Shown one piece after another: positions 1-11,324 of a stretch of DNA of 64,000 nucleotides. This DNA is from Guyanagaster necrorhizus (Eukaryota > Basidiomycota > Agaricomycetes > Agaricales > Physalacriaceae): positions 1,266,344-1,330,343 of the forward strand of contig NW_025064891.1 in the NCBI RefSeq assembly GCF_019112545.1, written 5' to 3'. The notes under the pieces were generated by a model, which saw nothing but the letters and a program-made list of their open reading frames with translations, made no database searches and was not told the DNA's origin. Within the stretch, counting starts at the first letter, position 1. Each line of letters starts with the position of its first letter. The translations under genes were made by a program, and so were the position numbers.

Positions 1-880
1 GGTGGTAAAATTCGACACGAATGGCAAGCCTCTCAAGCCAATTTTGGCTACCATTGACATCAACCTGATTGGCACTTTATACAGTGAGTTCTCTTGGGTT
101 TACTGGGGCATTGGTGTCTCACTACAGGTTTCTTAGTCGCCCATCTCGCCCAACATTATCTTGCTCAAGCTCGAACTGAAGGAGATCTGAAATCTCTGGT
201 ACTACTTGGTTCGATAGGTATGCGTCATTAAGGTACTACGTGCGAGCTGTCATCTTATATATTGGCCGAAAGCCTCATGGAAGGCCATTCGACGAGGAAC
301 AATGTACAGTGCCTCAAAACACGCCGTACTCGGAACCATGCGCTCTTTACACCCCGACTTCGCTGAACAAGACATTCGCATCTCAGTCGTCAGCCCTTTC
401 TTCGCCGGTGATGTCATTTCTTCCATTTCCTTTAGTGCTCTCGACTGATGCCAGGTCTAGATACACCCATTGTTGCTTTGCCAATCAAACTACTCCTGGC
501 TGGCATTCCTTTGACTCCGGTCACACGAATTGTTGGCGCCATCTTCTACTCCGCAACTGATCCCGACCCGGATTCTAACGGTTCCGCTTGGTTGTTACTC
601 GACGATGGCCCTGTATTCCAAGTATCCAAAGAGGACTTTAAGCTTGGCGTGTATAAGGTTCTCGATGATCGAATCAACAGTCTACAGAAGTGGGTCTAAT
701 ATTTTTTTCTCTGTCCACGGGACTGATGTGTCGGTGGTCAGGGGCGTGACGGGTTTGGTTTATTACTCTCGGCTGGTGAAAGACGTCATCCGTCTCCTCA
801 AGGCTCCTTTGACGCTGACACTCTTGGGTGGCCTTATTTGGCATCAACAGAACAGCATTCGACAGCTTGTGCATCTGTAG
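1..880 (+). CDS. short-chain dehydrogenase/reductase, copy 1 (5' end outside window)
   Basis: This is the C-terminal part of an NAD(P)-dependent SDR; the N-terminal cofactor motif lies upstream of base 1. Visible exons splice at GT..AG sites. The tract LVAHLAQHYL lies near base 140, the catalytic YSASK motif (Tyr and Lys both present) near base 303, and a tail ending in a hydrophobic stretch (LTLTLLGGLIW) before the stop at 880. Exon order and sequence match the gene at 5212-6544 closely: both have the NGKP..KP block, the IFYSAT block and the DGP block. The two are therefore paralogues. From family knowledge it oxidises or reduces an alcohol/ketone; the substrate cannot be told. The hydrophobic C-terminus suggests membrane association (inference). 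Confidence 0.8.
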
Positions 881-1844
881 AAATCTATGAATATCAAGTG
901 TGCTTTATACTGCAGGCAAGCGTGAAATTTTATGTGATCTGTGCATACAATCCTGCTCTATGGTGAATCGTAGAACATTCTTGGTCTAGTCCTTTGATTC
1001 GGTTCTAATTCCACCGGGGCACTTCATGCGAGATGAATGTTCTGTGGATCCAAGACCACACGGCGACAACGGCGACATCGCGGGGTGTCTCAGCCATGGT
1101 TCTACATTCATTATGCGCCTAGGGACTCTGGTATCATGCATAGGGCATTCTCAAAAGAGATCTGTGATGCCATCCATCATCCGTCATTGAGATATCTATC
1201 TCTCATGTCGTGGCACATACTATCTATTTCATCATCCCTACGATAATTGGCTACTGGGATCGAAAACAGAGACAACAAATATCAACTCATGCGGATATGT
1301 TGTTCGTTTTTCGGCTGAATGTATGATATCTTTCACATCTGGGTTTTTGGAACGCAAGCTCGCCGCGAAATACAAGTGGCTTATGATTGAACTTGGATGC
1401 TACAAGCCGAGGTACTATGGCAAACTAATTTGATCTGATTACACACAGTAAGTAGCGCGCCGTGTTTCGCGGCTCTGCTCCATTCTCACCCTCTCCTCAT
1501 CTTGTAGGACTCGTATTTTTCGCTATCCGATATTTTTATGGTTGTTCGGGTCGTTTGTCTGTCTGTCGGCCAGTTGAGAACCGAACAACTGGGTATCCCG
1601 CTTCTTCATAGACGTTTGGTCATCCTTCCCCCCCTTTCTTAAATTTCTTTCTCATTTTCAATTCTTCGGATCGATATCAGGTACACCACCCACGTAACTA
1701 CGCGGTCTTAGCTTCGGGAATTCTTTGACTCATTTATTCCACACCGGACAGAGGCAGTTTTAAATGCCTGGAATTTTCTACTTGTATAAAGTCACTCTAT
1801 TTTGCTATGGAGAGTATCCCTTTTTTTTTTCCGAATTTTCCTAA
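881..1844. other. intergenic, probable promoter of the FAD oxidoreductase gene
   Basis: No gene is recognised. The last 350 bases are rich in C and T (for example near 1625-1665), as is usual in fungal promoters, and lead to the start codon at 1845. Reading frames here are short and have no recognisable protein content. Confidence 0.4.
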
Positions 1845-4033
1845 ATGATTTGGATAACACTACTCTGGGCGACTCTCCTGACGGCTGTCGTTTCTCGACC
1901 AGAAGAGAGACGAGGAAACTTGGCCGTCTGCGAAACCATTTCCCGTGCAATTTCGTCTACCAGCGATGTTTATTATCCGGGAGGCAAGTTTTTCTTTACC
2001 CTCTCTATGCTCGGTCTTATACCCGTCCAGAGCTGACTTACCTAAGGGATATCTACCACTGGGCTATCTCCAGCACCCAATATTCTGCGTGCACCGTTGA
2101 GCCTGGTACTGCAGAAGACGTTGGCATTATTGTCAGTATTCAACTTGCCTTTTTTTTCTCGAAGCTAATACTTTGGTAGCTTCGAATACTCTCGTCTACT
2201 CAGACGCCGTTCGCAGTCAGTCCCAGCACGTCTTTCGGCCCCTTGTCGTATGTTGATGGACTATTCATCAGGTCAAAGGTGGGGGTCACGCGTCCAATCC
2301 AGGATTCTCTTCTACGACGGGAGTGCACATATCCATGTACCTTTTTTCAGAAGTGACATACGACCCTGCGTCAGAAACCGTGGTTATCGGTTCTGGCTTG
2401 ATATGGGACGACGTGTACGAGTCTCTTGCACCACATGGCGTAAACGTTGTAGGTGGGAGAGTTACTGGTGTCGGTGTAGCGGGATTTATTCTCGGTGGAG
2501 GTATGCATCATATTATTAACGATGGTCTAAGGCTGACCATATGGTACAGGCTTCTCATGGTTGACCAATCAGTACGGCTTAACTATCGATACTGTTGTGG
2601 CGTATGAACTCGTGAAGCCCAATGGCGAGATAGCTACAGTGACAGCAAATTCTGATGCTGATCTCTTTTTCGCTCTCAAGGTGTGTAGAATTTGGTGCAT
2701 CCGGGGTGATTTGGTCTAATTGTTTTTATTCACTAATTCAGGGCGGACTCAATAATTTTGTGAGTTCGTAACTCCGGCTCATTTTACATATCTCTATGAG
2801 GTTCTAATTCTTTCGCCACAGGGCATTGTGACAAGATTCACGCTGAGGACTTTCCCTCAAGGTCAAGTATGGGTGAGTCAACCGAAGAGAAATAGCCGCA
2901 TATCTGTCTGATAATGTTCAGGGTGGACTAATAACCTACACGCAAGATCATCTCTCTGAAGTGAATGCCGTCGCAGTGAAATTCGCAAATGATGTCACGG
3001 ATCCTAAAGCTGCGATAATCACTACCTACAATTTTCTGCTTGGACAGGTAACCTCGGTCGTTCTGGCATCATGTGGCTATCGTGAATAATTCCTTCTTAG
3101 CCTGGAGTCTCTCAACTACTGTTTTACGACGGGCCTACTCCTCCCGATGGCATTTTCGATGATTTCCTTGCGATACCTCACTTTTCTATGGATGTCAAAA
3201 CGAGAGACTTTGTGTCCCTCGTTCTCGCATCACCTTCCAATGCAACAGCTAATTTAAGGTAATTTTTTTCTGAAGCTTGCCACGTCCAAAACGCTGACGA
3301 TGGGATCATAGAGGAGTTTTTAACACTGTATCTCTCCTGAGATACTCCGATACCCTGATAGACGCCATCGTGAATGAGACGACGGTATGTATTCTCCTCG
3401 TTTTTTTTTATAGAGGAAATCCTTTATGGATTCCCTAGGAATCGGCCTAGGGATGTGGAACTTGCTAGGGCGTACCCACTAAAACCTCCTCTTGGTCTTT
3501 TTCGGGCTTAGGATTGACCACTACCTAAGCTAAGAAACGCCATACCCATTGCTAGATGAGCTTTGGTTCAAGTTGTATTCTCCTTTTCTGCAGGCGCATC
3601 ATAGTAGCATGCACTAATTTCCCAATAGTTCTGGGGCGCGAGGCTGGGCTTCGACTCCGGGCTTTTCATCTCTTATGACGTTGAGCCATTCCGTCCCAAC
3701 ATCTTCTCGGTCAGCGACACCCGTACCGATTCTGCATACCCGCCTTCCCGTTCAGTTGGGCTTCTCCCGCTGAACTTGTATTACGCTTGGGCCTTTGAAA
3801 TATCAGACGATACCTTCCAAGATGCTATCCGGCAAAGTGCAGCACATTTATACAATGTTGCTGTTGGCCAGGGTCAGTCTGACATCGTCGGTGCCGTCGT
3901 CTACCCCAATTACGCCATTTTTGACACCCCCGTGGAAAGCCTCTACGGAAGCAATGTGGCAAGGATGAAGCAGATAAAAGCTTCTGTTGATCCTGACAAT
4001 GTTATGGCTTTGGCTGGAGGGTTTAAAATTTAA
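1845..4033 (+). CDS. secreted FAD-linked oxidoreductase (berberine-bridge/FAD_binding_4 type)
   Basis: The product is a flavoprotein oxidase of the BBE-like family. It starts with a hydrophobic signal peptide (MIWITLLWATLL, then cleavage near residue 17). The PCMH FAD-binding fold follows: VEPGTAEDV, then KGGGHASNPGFSSTTGV, whose His is the expected site of covalent FAD linkage, then NVVGGRVTGVGVAG and a GGLNNFGIVT loop. The C-terminal BBE-like end carries VDPDNV. At least eight short introns fit. The first has a GC donor at 1984, and one at 3385-3628 is unusually long (244 nt). The start was chosen because it opens directly into the signal peptide. Such enzymes oxidise carbohydrates or secondary metabolites outside the cell; the substrate here is unknown. 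It converges on VTI1 with 139 bases between the stops. Confidence 0.88.
3385..3628 (+). other. outlier 244-nt intron with inverted repeat
   Basis: The intron lies inside the FAD oxidoreductase gene, between the NETT and FWGARLG codons, with donor GTATGT and acceptor AATAG. Other introns of the gene are about 50 nt. It contains a perfect 8-bp inverted repeat, TCCCTAGG at 3432-3439 and CCTAGGGA at 3446-3453, separated by six bases. Confidence 0.75.
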
Positions 4034-4172
4034 CATATTTAGTGTATGCCAAGAACGCAATGTCTCGAACAGTTCATATAATCCAAAACAATTAAGATGA
4101 GTGGAAGATAAATACCAGATGAATAAATATATATATTGTTCGAGGGTGGATAGTTATGCATGGGCGAGAAAT

Positions 4173-5062
4173 TCAGCGTATCAATTTGAAGTAAAGGATT
4201 AGGAGGACGACGAGGACAAGAACCGCGATCAGGACGCCAAGGACAACCCGTTGCTTGTACATTCTGGAAGAGGGTTCAGCCAGTAGAGTGGAGTAAACAG
4301 CAGCATGACATACTGTCGTATCATGCCTTTGATTGTACCAGACGAACGATCAATAGAAATATCTGCAGTGTGTAGCTGCAAGTACATGAGACAGGTCATG
4401 CTTTAAAGACAGCGAAGAGTAGACTGACCGTGTCCCGCGTGTTCTCAATCTGTTCCCTCTGGACTCGCAGATTACTTAAAATATCTGCGCCGTGTGTTTC
4501 CGTCTCCAGTGCAATCCGAGTAGAATCCGCGATTCTTCGGTTCCCATCGTACAGTGCTTCTGAGCCAGCCAGAAGTCTGGTCCGGTTGTTACCCTCACCA
4601 TATGGATCGTCCGAGGTGGCGGTAGTCTTGAAACGACTGCTGCCTAGCAAGTCCGTGCGAGATGCCTGTGAATGTAGGTCCTTGGAGAGTTTTTTGTACC
4701 GGTTCAATTCAACCTTGGCCTGCTTGAGCTGGGCACTATATTGAGATCTTATCGAAAGGGGGATGCCTTGAATTTCAACTTCAAGTTGAGATATCTGTCT
4801 CCTTTTAGAGAGATGGGTGGGCAGAAATCAGAGAAACGGACTATATCATCTGCTTCATCTAAGTCTATCTCGACCTTGCGAAGAGTTGCTTTACGTTGCT
4901 CTGTATGCCAGTTAGGGTCGTGTCAGCGCGAAGGGTCCACGGTAGCCACTAACCTCCTTGCTGCTCCTTGACCTCAACCTCGAGTTTCCCTCGCACGGAC
5001 TGGATAAGGTGGGCAAAGTCCTGGTGGTAGGACTCGAAAAGATCTGTTGGAGTCGCGTCCAT
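4173..5062 (-). CDS. VTI1: Qb-SNARE Vti1
   Basis: This v-SNARE acts in Golgi-to-endosome and vacuolar fusion. The spliced protein is about 228 residues, the family's usual size. It begins MDATPTDLFESYHQDF, followed by the N-terminal helical domain (EQRKATLRKVEIDLDEADD). The middle has YKKLSKDLHSQ and TSDDPYGE. The SNARE helix contains LRVQREQIENTRDT, whose Gln near residue 168 fits the zero layer. The C-terminal membrane anchor starts MYKQRVVLGVLIAVLVL and ends YFKLIR. Introns are short; one carries a GTCAGT donor at about 4427. The gene is head to head with the SDR at 5212, 149 bases apart. Confidence 0.93.
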
Positions 5063-5211
5063 GGTCGTACTGCGCAGACAGCATTTCCTGTTGGCGATGT
5101 TTGTCAGGAGGGGTCGGAGGTAAACACGTGCAAGCGTCACCGCCGCTTCCGTTCAATACTGCCTGCCCATCATTTGCCAGTGGGCGCTATGTTCTTCTCT
5201 TCATACGCACC
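5063..5211. promoter_or_regulatory. 149-bp shared promoter region of VTI1 and SDR copy 2
   Basis: The two divergent start codons (5062 on minus, 5212 on plus) leave only 149 bases, so the core promoters and 5' leaders must be shared or overlap. No TATA box is evident. Confidence 0.5.
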
Positions 5212-6544
5212 ATGCTGAGTAGCGATACCGACCTCGTTGCCGTTGCCGATGATGAGCTCTTTCGGTATGGACAACGCGTCAAAGACAAGGTGATACTCAT
5301 AGTGGGGGCGTCGAAAGACATCGGTAGGGAAACCGCTATTCGCTTTGCATTTTACGGGTGCGCATTTCCTTTGCTTGGCGAATGGCGGTCATACTTACGG
5401 GCTTCCCGATACAGAGCAAAGGTCGTTATCGGGGACCAAGACGCATCGAAGGCCCAAGACATTGCCCATAAAATTGTAGCCGCCGGAGGGTACGAGCGCC
5501 AGTGCAACGGGAGATTCTTTTGCCTGACAAAATCAGTAAACAGGGTCGCAATGGGCACTTGGTGTAATGCTACTGTTTGGGATGATGTAGTCACGGTTTT
5601 CGATTTGGCCGTCAAGACTTATGGCGGGCTTGACATCATTGTACGTGTCCGGCTTGTTCCCATGATTGAGGCTCGTCATCGTCGGCGTCAAGGTTGCCAA
5701 CACCGGAGTTCCCGAGGTCGGAAAATTCAAGCAAGTAAACTTCGACAGTAATGGGAAGCCAGTGAAACCCGACCTGACTACTATTGATGTGGACTTGGCT
5801 GGTATCCTCTATGGTAAATGCATCTTGATGCCTCCAAGTACATATCCTCATTGCATCCCGTTAACTCAGCTGTACACCTGGCACAGTATTATCTCGCTCG
5901 GAACCGTCAGCCTGACGACTTGAAAGCCCTTGTGGTGCTTGGATCTATGGGTAAGTAATTATATGCCCTTAGTTGCCTATATTCCACCCATATTACCTGC
6001 ACAGCGTCATGGCATGGTTTACCTCAAGCTCCTCTATATAGCGCGTCTGGGTGTGCGATTTTGGGTGCCATACGATCTTTATATCTTGATTTCGAACACA
6101 AAGATATCCGCACAGCCGTTATAAGTCCTTCCTACGGTGTATCAGATAGCGATGGGTTCCTATCACCTGCAGAAGCGTCCACAAAGGGTCTTGAGCTATC
6201 ACCCATCATCCGTATCGCTGGTTCAATATTTTATTCCGCCACCAACCCAGCGAAGAAAGCCAATGGACGAGCATGGTTGATACGTCACGATGGCCCACTT
6301 TACATGGTTCCCCGAGAGGATTTGGACAGAGGTGTCTTCCGAGCGTACAACAAGAGGTTCAATGGGTGGGTATATAGTACTTCGTGTCCACTTCACCGGT
6401 TGATTCTATCTCCAGGTTGATCGCCACTCTCAACGCTGTAAAAGGTTTTTCGCGAGGTCCCGGCGCGTATTTTTCATGAAGCCGTCATCGGTCATAATTC
6501 TTTTAGGTCTTTTCGGGTTATACGCTTACATCGCTCTCTTGTGA
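5212..6544 (+). CDS. short-chain dehydrogenase/reductase, copy 2, degenerate active site
   Basis: This SDR paralogue of the gene at 1-880 starts MLSSDTDLVAVADDEL. The Rossmann motif at residues 31-38 reads VGASKDIG, where the family norm is TGxxxGIG. The NNAG position reads ANTG. The catalytic YxxxK reads YSASG (codons near 6042), so the key lysine is glycine. Introns match the paralogue, and the exon after VLGSM aligns residue for residue with copy 1, which keeps YSASK. The chosen last intron (donor GTATAT near 6370) gives a tail with a membrane-like segment (VIILLGLFGLYAYIALL) ending at 6544; an alternative donor would end the protein at 6479. The frame is otherwise open, so it may be a pseudoenzyme or an early pseudogene. 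It converges on ADA2, 69 bases away. Confidence 0.78.
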
Positions 6545-6613
6545 TAATAGCTGCGAATGATACAATAAAATACAGGGGGATCCTAATAAAGATACAGAAA
6601 ACTAGACATCGTG

Positions 6614-8973
6614 TCATGAACCCGATGTCGACGGTACCGGGGCAGAGCCGTTTTGCTGACTAGAACCTGGTCGCGAATCTTTAACAGGTGAACGATTTAC
6701 CTGCGATCCGTTAGCAGCGCTGCAAGGCTGTGAGAATGCAGCGTCATGATAGAATGAAATGGAAGAATTACCTGATGTCTTGTGACGATGAAGCGTGGGC
6801 AGAAGAAACATCAGAAGCAATGTTGAGAAATCCCTGCTGCACGAGGAAATCCCATACTCGACTAGTCTTGTTCACATCGATCTTGACAAGCTCACGAGCT
6901 TCGCGCCGACGGAGCTTGCCACCTCGCCGAGCATATTCCCGTACAAGGGTCTCTTTCACGACCAGGTAGGGCTTGGGAAGGATGCGGAGCTGGGCGCATA
7001 ACACTTGTTCTGCAGGTGAGAGCAGATGTAGCGACGGACTGTTTGCAAGGTTGAGAGGAGCAGCTGCAAATACAAACATTTTAGTTCATATGCTGCGGAA
7101 ATGGAATCAAGCGAACTCACGTATTCGACGGCCGGTGGGGCCTGAGCCGGAGGATGAGCCGGGGAGACGCGGGGTAGCCTCTCGTTCGTTACTCTTTCGT
7201 CCTTCAGAGTCACCACCAAAGGACGGAAGACTGGCACGACGAGAATCGGGACCTGAGGACTGGCGTCCCGCCGTCCGATACTGGTGTTTGTCGCTTGGGT
7301 AATCGCGATGATTGACTTTGGCGAGGGCCTATGTATGCACTGTGAGACATTGCTATCAGTGAAAACATCCCTGACAACACTGACTCGCTTCTGAAGATCG
7401 GACTTGTATTTGTCGATATCAGCCGCAGTTACCAGACCTAACCGTCTGTACTGCTGCAATTCCTGTATTCTTTGACGAAGAAGAGCTTCATCTAACAAGT
7501 TTGTCAGGCTGTATAGTCGACTAGAAATAAAACTACACTTACATAGAATATCGGCAGAAAAAACTTCATAGTCAGCAGCCGTTTGTAATTTTGCAAAGGG
7601 CCGTAGGCGATGAACAATATCTCTATCCTCTCGTGAGCGTTTTTTATCTGATGCTTGCATCTATAAATGATAATGAAGCACCCATCGAGTGTGAAAAATA
7701 GAAAACGTGCCTTTTTGTAATCCAGCAGTCCACGATCAAACATAACCTCCTTACCCTCTAGTCTCTTATCCACGCGCTGGCTATACATCTCAAGCAATGA
7801 GAGCTTAAAGTCAAGGGATTCCTTCGTTTCTATCGGCGGTGGTTGTGTGACCTCTTCCACCTCTTCGTCACCATCACCAGAGCTCGTGCCATTAGCCTGG
7901 ACATCGTCAGATTTTGGCGGAACACTTTCCCTCGTTACACTCCCATTCTCAGATGGCGGATGGTATCCGTTTATGCCGTTTATCATCATCGGTATAGGGG
8001 GCCCTTTACCTGGTATTCGCCCAATGGATGGAGGATTCCGCCGCTCCTCCTCCCATTTTGCCCTCGCACGAACATCCTGGTCTTCCTCATCCTCAATGAT
8101 CTGGTCACCATCCCATTCCAGACAAACACCAAACTCTAGATCTTTGACCAGGTCCTCAGCCTCATTGTCTATTTCATGTTCAAACTCCAAACGTCCGGGA
8201 AAGAAACCTTGGATTTCATGGATGCCGGGTAAGGATACAGGTCCATGCTTAAGAGGAGGCGGTGCCGTGTCGTTTAATGCTTGTATTCGCCGTCGTTTGC
8301 GCGCCTGGAATTCTGCCGGATCAACATCAAACTGCAAATCCATTTTCTACATAATTCAAGGTAAGACCGGTGAGATGTAGGCGACATCACTGTACTCACA
8401 GGTATTGGCCATGTCTGAGAGTCAATGTATACTTCGTTGTAATGTCTCTCAACCTCTTCTTTCGACCGTGTGCCTATATGTTCGGCTATCTTTTTCCAAT
8501 TCCCGAAGCCTTGAGTGGCTATACCCTTCAGCAACAACAGTTCCCTAGTCAAATCTATGAGAGTGGAAAAGTCAGAAGAGATAAACGCAACGAACTCATC
8601 TGCACCCCAGTCCTCAGAAAATATAGGATACGAATTTATTTCCTAATGATGTCAAACTCAATACTCGGCAAAATCTTCATCATCGGGAAGCGACGTACGA
8701 TGACACGGTATGCATGGCCCCGCTTATGCTGCCGAAATTCTCTTCCTGCACAAAAACAAGGTGGACAAATGTCGACGCCATCACCGGGTTCGCAGACAGG
8801 GTCCGCGCACTTGATGCGTACACTATGTGTGAGGTCTATTCCACAGGAATCACATGAATACTGGTCTCCTGGCTCATTAACTGCCACCCATGGTCATTAA
8901 GGGCAGCGATGAAGAGGTAGCGGTACGCACTTATGTCGTCGGGTCGGAGTGGCTTTCGCTGTGTTATCGTCAT
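6614..8973 (-). CDS. ADA2: transcriptional adaptor Ada2 (SAGA/ADA complex)
   Basis: Ada2 binds and stimulates the histone acetyltransferase Gcn5 in SAGA in the nucleus. The N-terminus is MTITQRKPLRPDD, followed after an intron by a ZZ zinc finger (CDSCGIDLTHSVRIKCAD, then CPPCFC). Next comes a SANT/Myb domain (LLLLKGIATQGFGNWKKIAEH). The middle has DFKLSLLEMYSQRVDKR and GLLDYKK, typical of the Ada2 central region. The C-terminal SWIRM domain contains LSPAEQVLCAQLRILPKPYL and KIDVNKTSRVWDFLVQQGFL. The last exon is reached by an acceptor at about 6719 and ends with a Ser/Pro/Gly-rich tail. The start was chosen for its match to fungal Ada2 N-termini. Confidence 0.95.
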
Positions 8974-10087
8974 TTCGACACCCGACGAAGGTATAAATCG
9001 CTATACAACGAATACCTAAAGCACCAGATATCGACTCTATGATTCGAGAGGGGGCGTTGGCATCGTCAGTGTCGACGACGCCACCGTGGCAAATCCTTGC
9101 GCTGTTTGTTACGCGTGACAGCTGCACCGCCACTTCCTAATGTGGCAATGAACGTCGAAGTCGGACGAACGGATCGCCGAATCCGCTGGCCAGTCCGTAT
9201 TCGCGGGACGTTTGACATCCATTTAACACCTTGCAATTTTCCAAGTTTGGGCTCGCCCTCTCCCGACAAAACTGCTATCAGACCATCGTCCCCATTCTGG
9301 AGACTGGCAGCTTGAGATTCTAAATGCGTACCTACCTTCTCTCCGCTCAAGTTCCTAGATTCTGGACTGGTGTGTTATCATTTCTTACATCTCGTCTAGC
9401 CGGAGGATCCCCTAACTCCGCGCTAAGTATAAAGAAAGATGTCCTTAGATATTCTATACATATTCGCAAGTCTTCGATCTGTTATCGAGTGTCATGCCGG
9501 ACGTACAATACTGAAGCATATTTTTCCAATGCGGATGTAAAACCCTGTTCGGATTTCCACCACTTTGAGCTTTGCGCTTCTCACACCAGAGCTCCTTCCC
9601 TCCTAAATTCCGACCAGTGGTTCTTTCGCTTTGCTGGGCAGAACCTTTCTTGGCAGCAGTCTAGTCCTGAACACTACTACGTGTTTCTTTGCCGCGTATA
9701 ATCCAAGCGCTTAAGCGAAAGCTTCTCAAACTCCTTTCAAGATGCCAATGGAGGTACCTTTGCCAATGCCATTTGTTTCACATATACATATGCCATCAAT
9801 TTTTCTTCCGTTCGCCACCGCTTAACGTCGCCAAACGCATCGTACATTTACGGACAGGACAGGAATAGAGATCCGGATTGTTAACTTTTCAAGTTCATCC
9901 GTACCCAAGGGTCAAATGCTTGATTCAAGAAGAGACGCAAACTTACTTACTCCTTCTCCAAGAAGCGGCCTTCTGCAACATAGGTGACAGGTACCTGCTT
10001 CCTACTATGGACTGTGGTGGATAACAAATCAAATCGCGAGCTAAAGGTAGCTTGAGGCATGTCGTATCACAAACATTTCATGGCTCA
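8974..10087. other. intergenic between ADA2 and nitrilase-like gene
   Basis: An open minus-strand frame at 9066-9350 (94 codons) and a plus-strand one at 9324-9701 have no recognisable family content. I see no signal peptide, repeat or RNA gene. The ADA2 promoter must lie just above 8973. Confidence 0.35.
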
Positions 10088-11324
10088 CTAATTTCCCATA
10101 ATGTCGGTCACAATTTTAGCTTCTGCAATTTTATCGAGAGAAATGTCGGCGTAGATGATGGTCTCTGCATCCGGATCGACAGGTTCAGTCAGCGATGAAC
10201 CATCCGGACCGTATATCTGCAGATATTACAGTTAGACGGCCTTTAATTGGAATTATTAAGCTCGGACATACTACAGAAAAGCCACCGCCGGGGAATTTGA
10301 ACCAAGGAAATCCAGTCAATTCCATCCTCTCAGCGCCCTTTTCACTGATGACAGTAGAAGCAACGATTCCGAAGCATCCGCCTTCTATGGCTACGAACTG
10401 ACTCATGCGACTGCAAGCTTCGCAACTGAAACTGTACGGAGATCCGCCAGTATAAGGAGGAAACGCGGCTGGCCATGACGCAACGAAAAGTTGTGGATAT
10501 TGAGTATACATATGTGTCTTCAGCCACGGCTTATAAACTAATTAGTGCGGAGAAATACGACAAGGAAAGAGACAAAATTGGATGTGTTCCCAGCAATTCA
10601 AAGAAGCCAGCCTACCGTATGGAGTTTGAACGACATTGTAGATGGACTGGTCTAGTAGAAACGATTGGTTGTGCGCTACATCATCGGGAAACGTAGGCTT
10701 ACCGTTTCCGTCACCAAAAATAGTCTTCTCGTAATGGGTGGCCTAAACAGATACTTTCATAAATAGCATCTCTCGATGAAAGGCATCGGATCTCCCGCAC
10801 CTTGAGCTTGCGTCGATGATTTGCGATCTTACCGTCTGGAGTGATGGTGACTTGGGCGATATAAAGCGATCCACCAGAGTGTTCTGCGAACCCCAATACA
10901 ATAGTTACGTCAGCTTCGTGCACTGCTTCTCGAATGCGGTTCATTTCAGGTGAATGGATCGAAAGTGCGTTGGCGTGATAGTCTTTGAGGACGGGCTGAG
11001 CGGTAACGAAATCATTAGCTAATAGTGTCCATGGATAGCCTGGAAATCCTTTGTGAGCCCCTTCTGCAAGACGCATCCTAGCGCGGCCTACCTGGAATGA
11101 AGAGTTCGGGAAAACCGATTATTTTTGCTCCCTCTGATGAGGCCTCACGGATGATACGTAGTTTTGTCGACGCCACCCTGGAGGTCGCACCAAGCGCTGT
11201 GTTACAAATTCCACGTCAGACTCTGGCGCTACCGTGGCAAAACATCGTACGGCTCAGCCTGGACCGCGGCGACCTTAAATTTGGTTGTATCGGTGTTTGA
11301 GGGGACAAGCGAGAGAGTGTTCAT
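10088..11324 (-). CDS. nitrilase/cyanide hydratase-like C-N hydrolase, C-terminus short
   Basis: This enzyme of the carbon-nitrogen hydrolase superfamily would act on nitriles or cyanide. The spliced protein starts MNTLSLVPSNTDTTKFKVAAVQAEP. All three catalytic positions are visible: Glu in GFPELFIPGYPW, Lys in HRRKLKATHYEK and Cys in LNCWEH. Downstream are YTQYPQLFVASWP and FPGGGFSVVYGPDG. At least five short introns are needed; the one after LNCWEH is poorly defined. The protein ends ..DIMGN where relatives continue into GHYSRPD, so it is cut short at the C-terminus unless a further exon was missed. The substrate (nitrile versus cyanide) cannot be decided by eye. Confidence 0.85.

Noticed and set aside
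7847..8380. 177-codon plus-strand frame inside ADA2
   Set aside because: It is antisense to a well-supported ADA2 exon and Ser-rich only because of codon bias on the other strand.
9066..9701. Possible gene above ADA2 on either strand
   Set aside because: Overlapping frames on both strands have no recognisable content; implied introns would be only about 25 nt.
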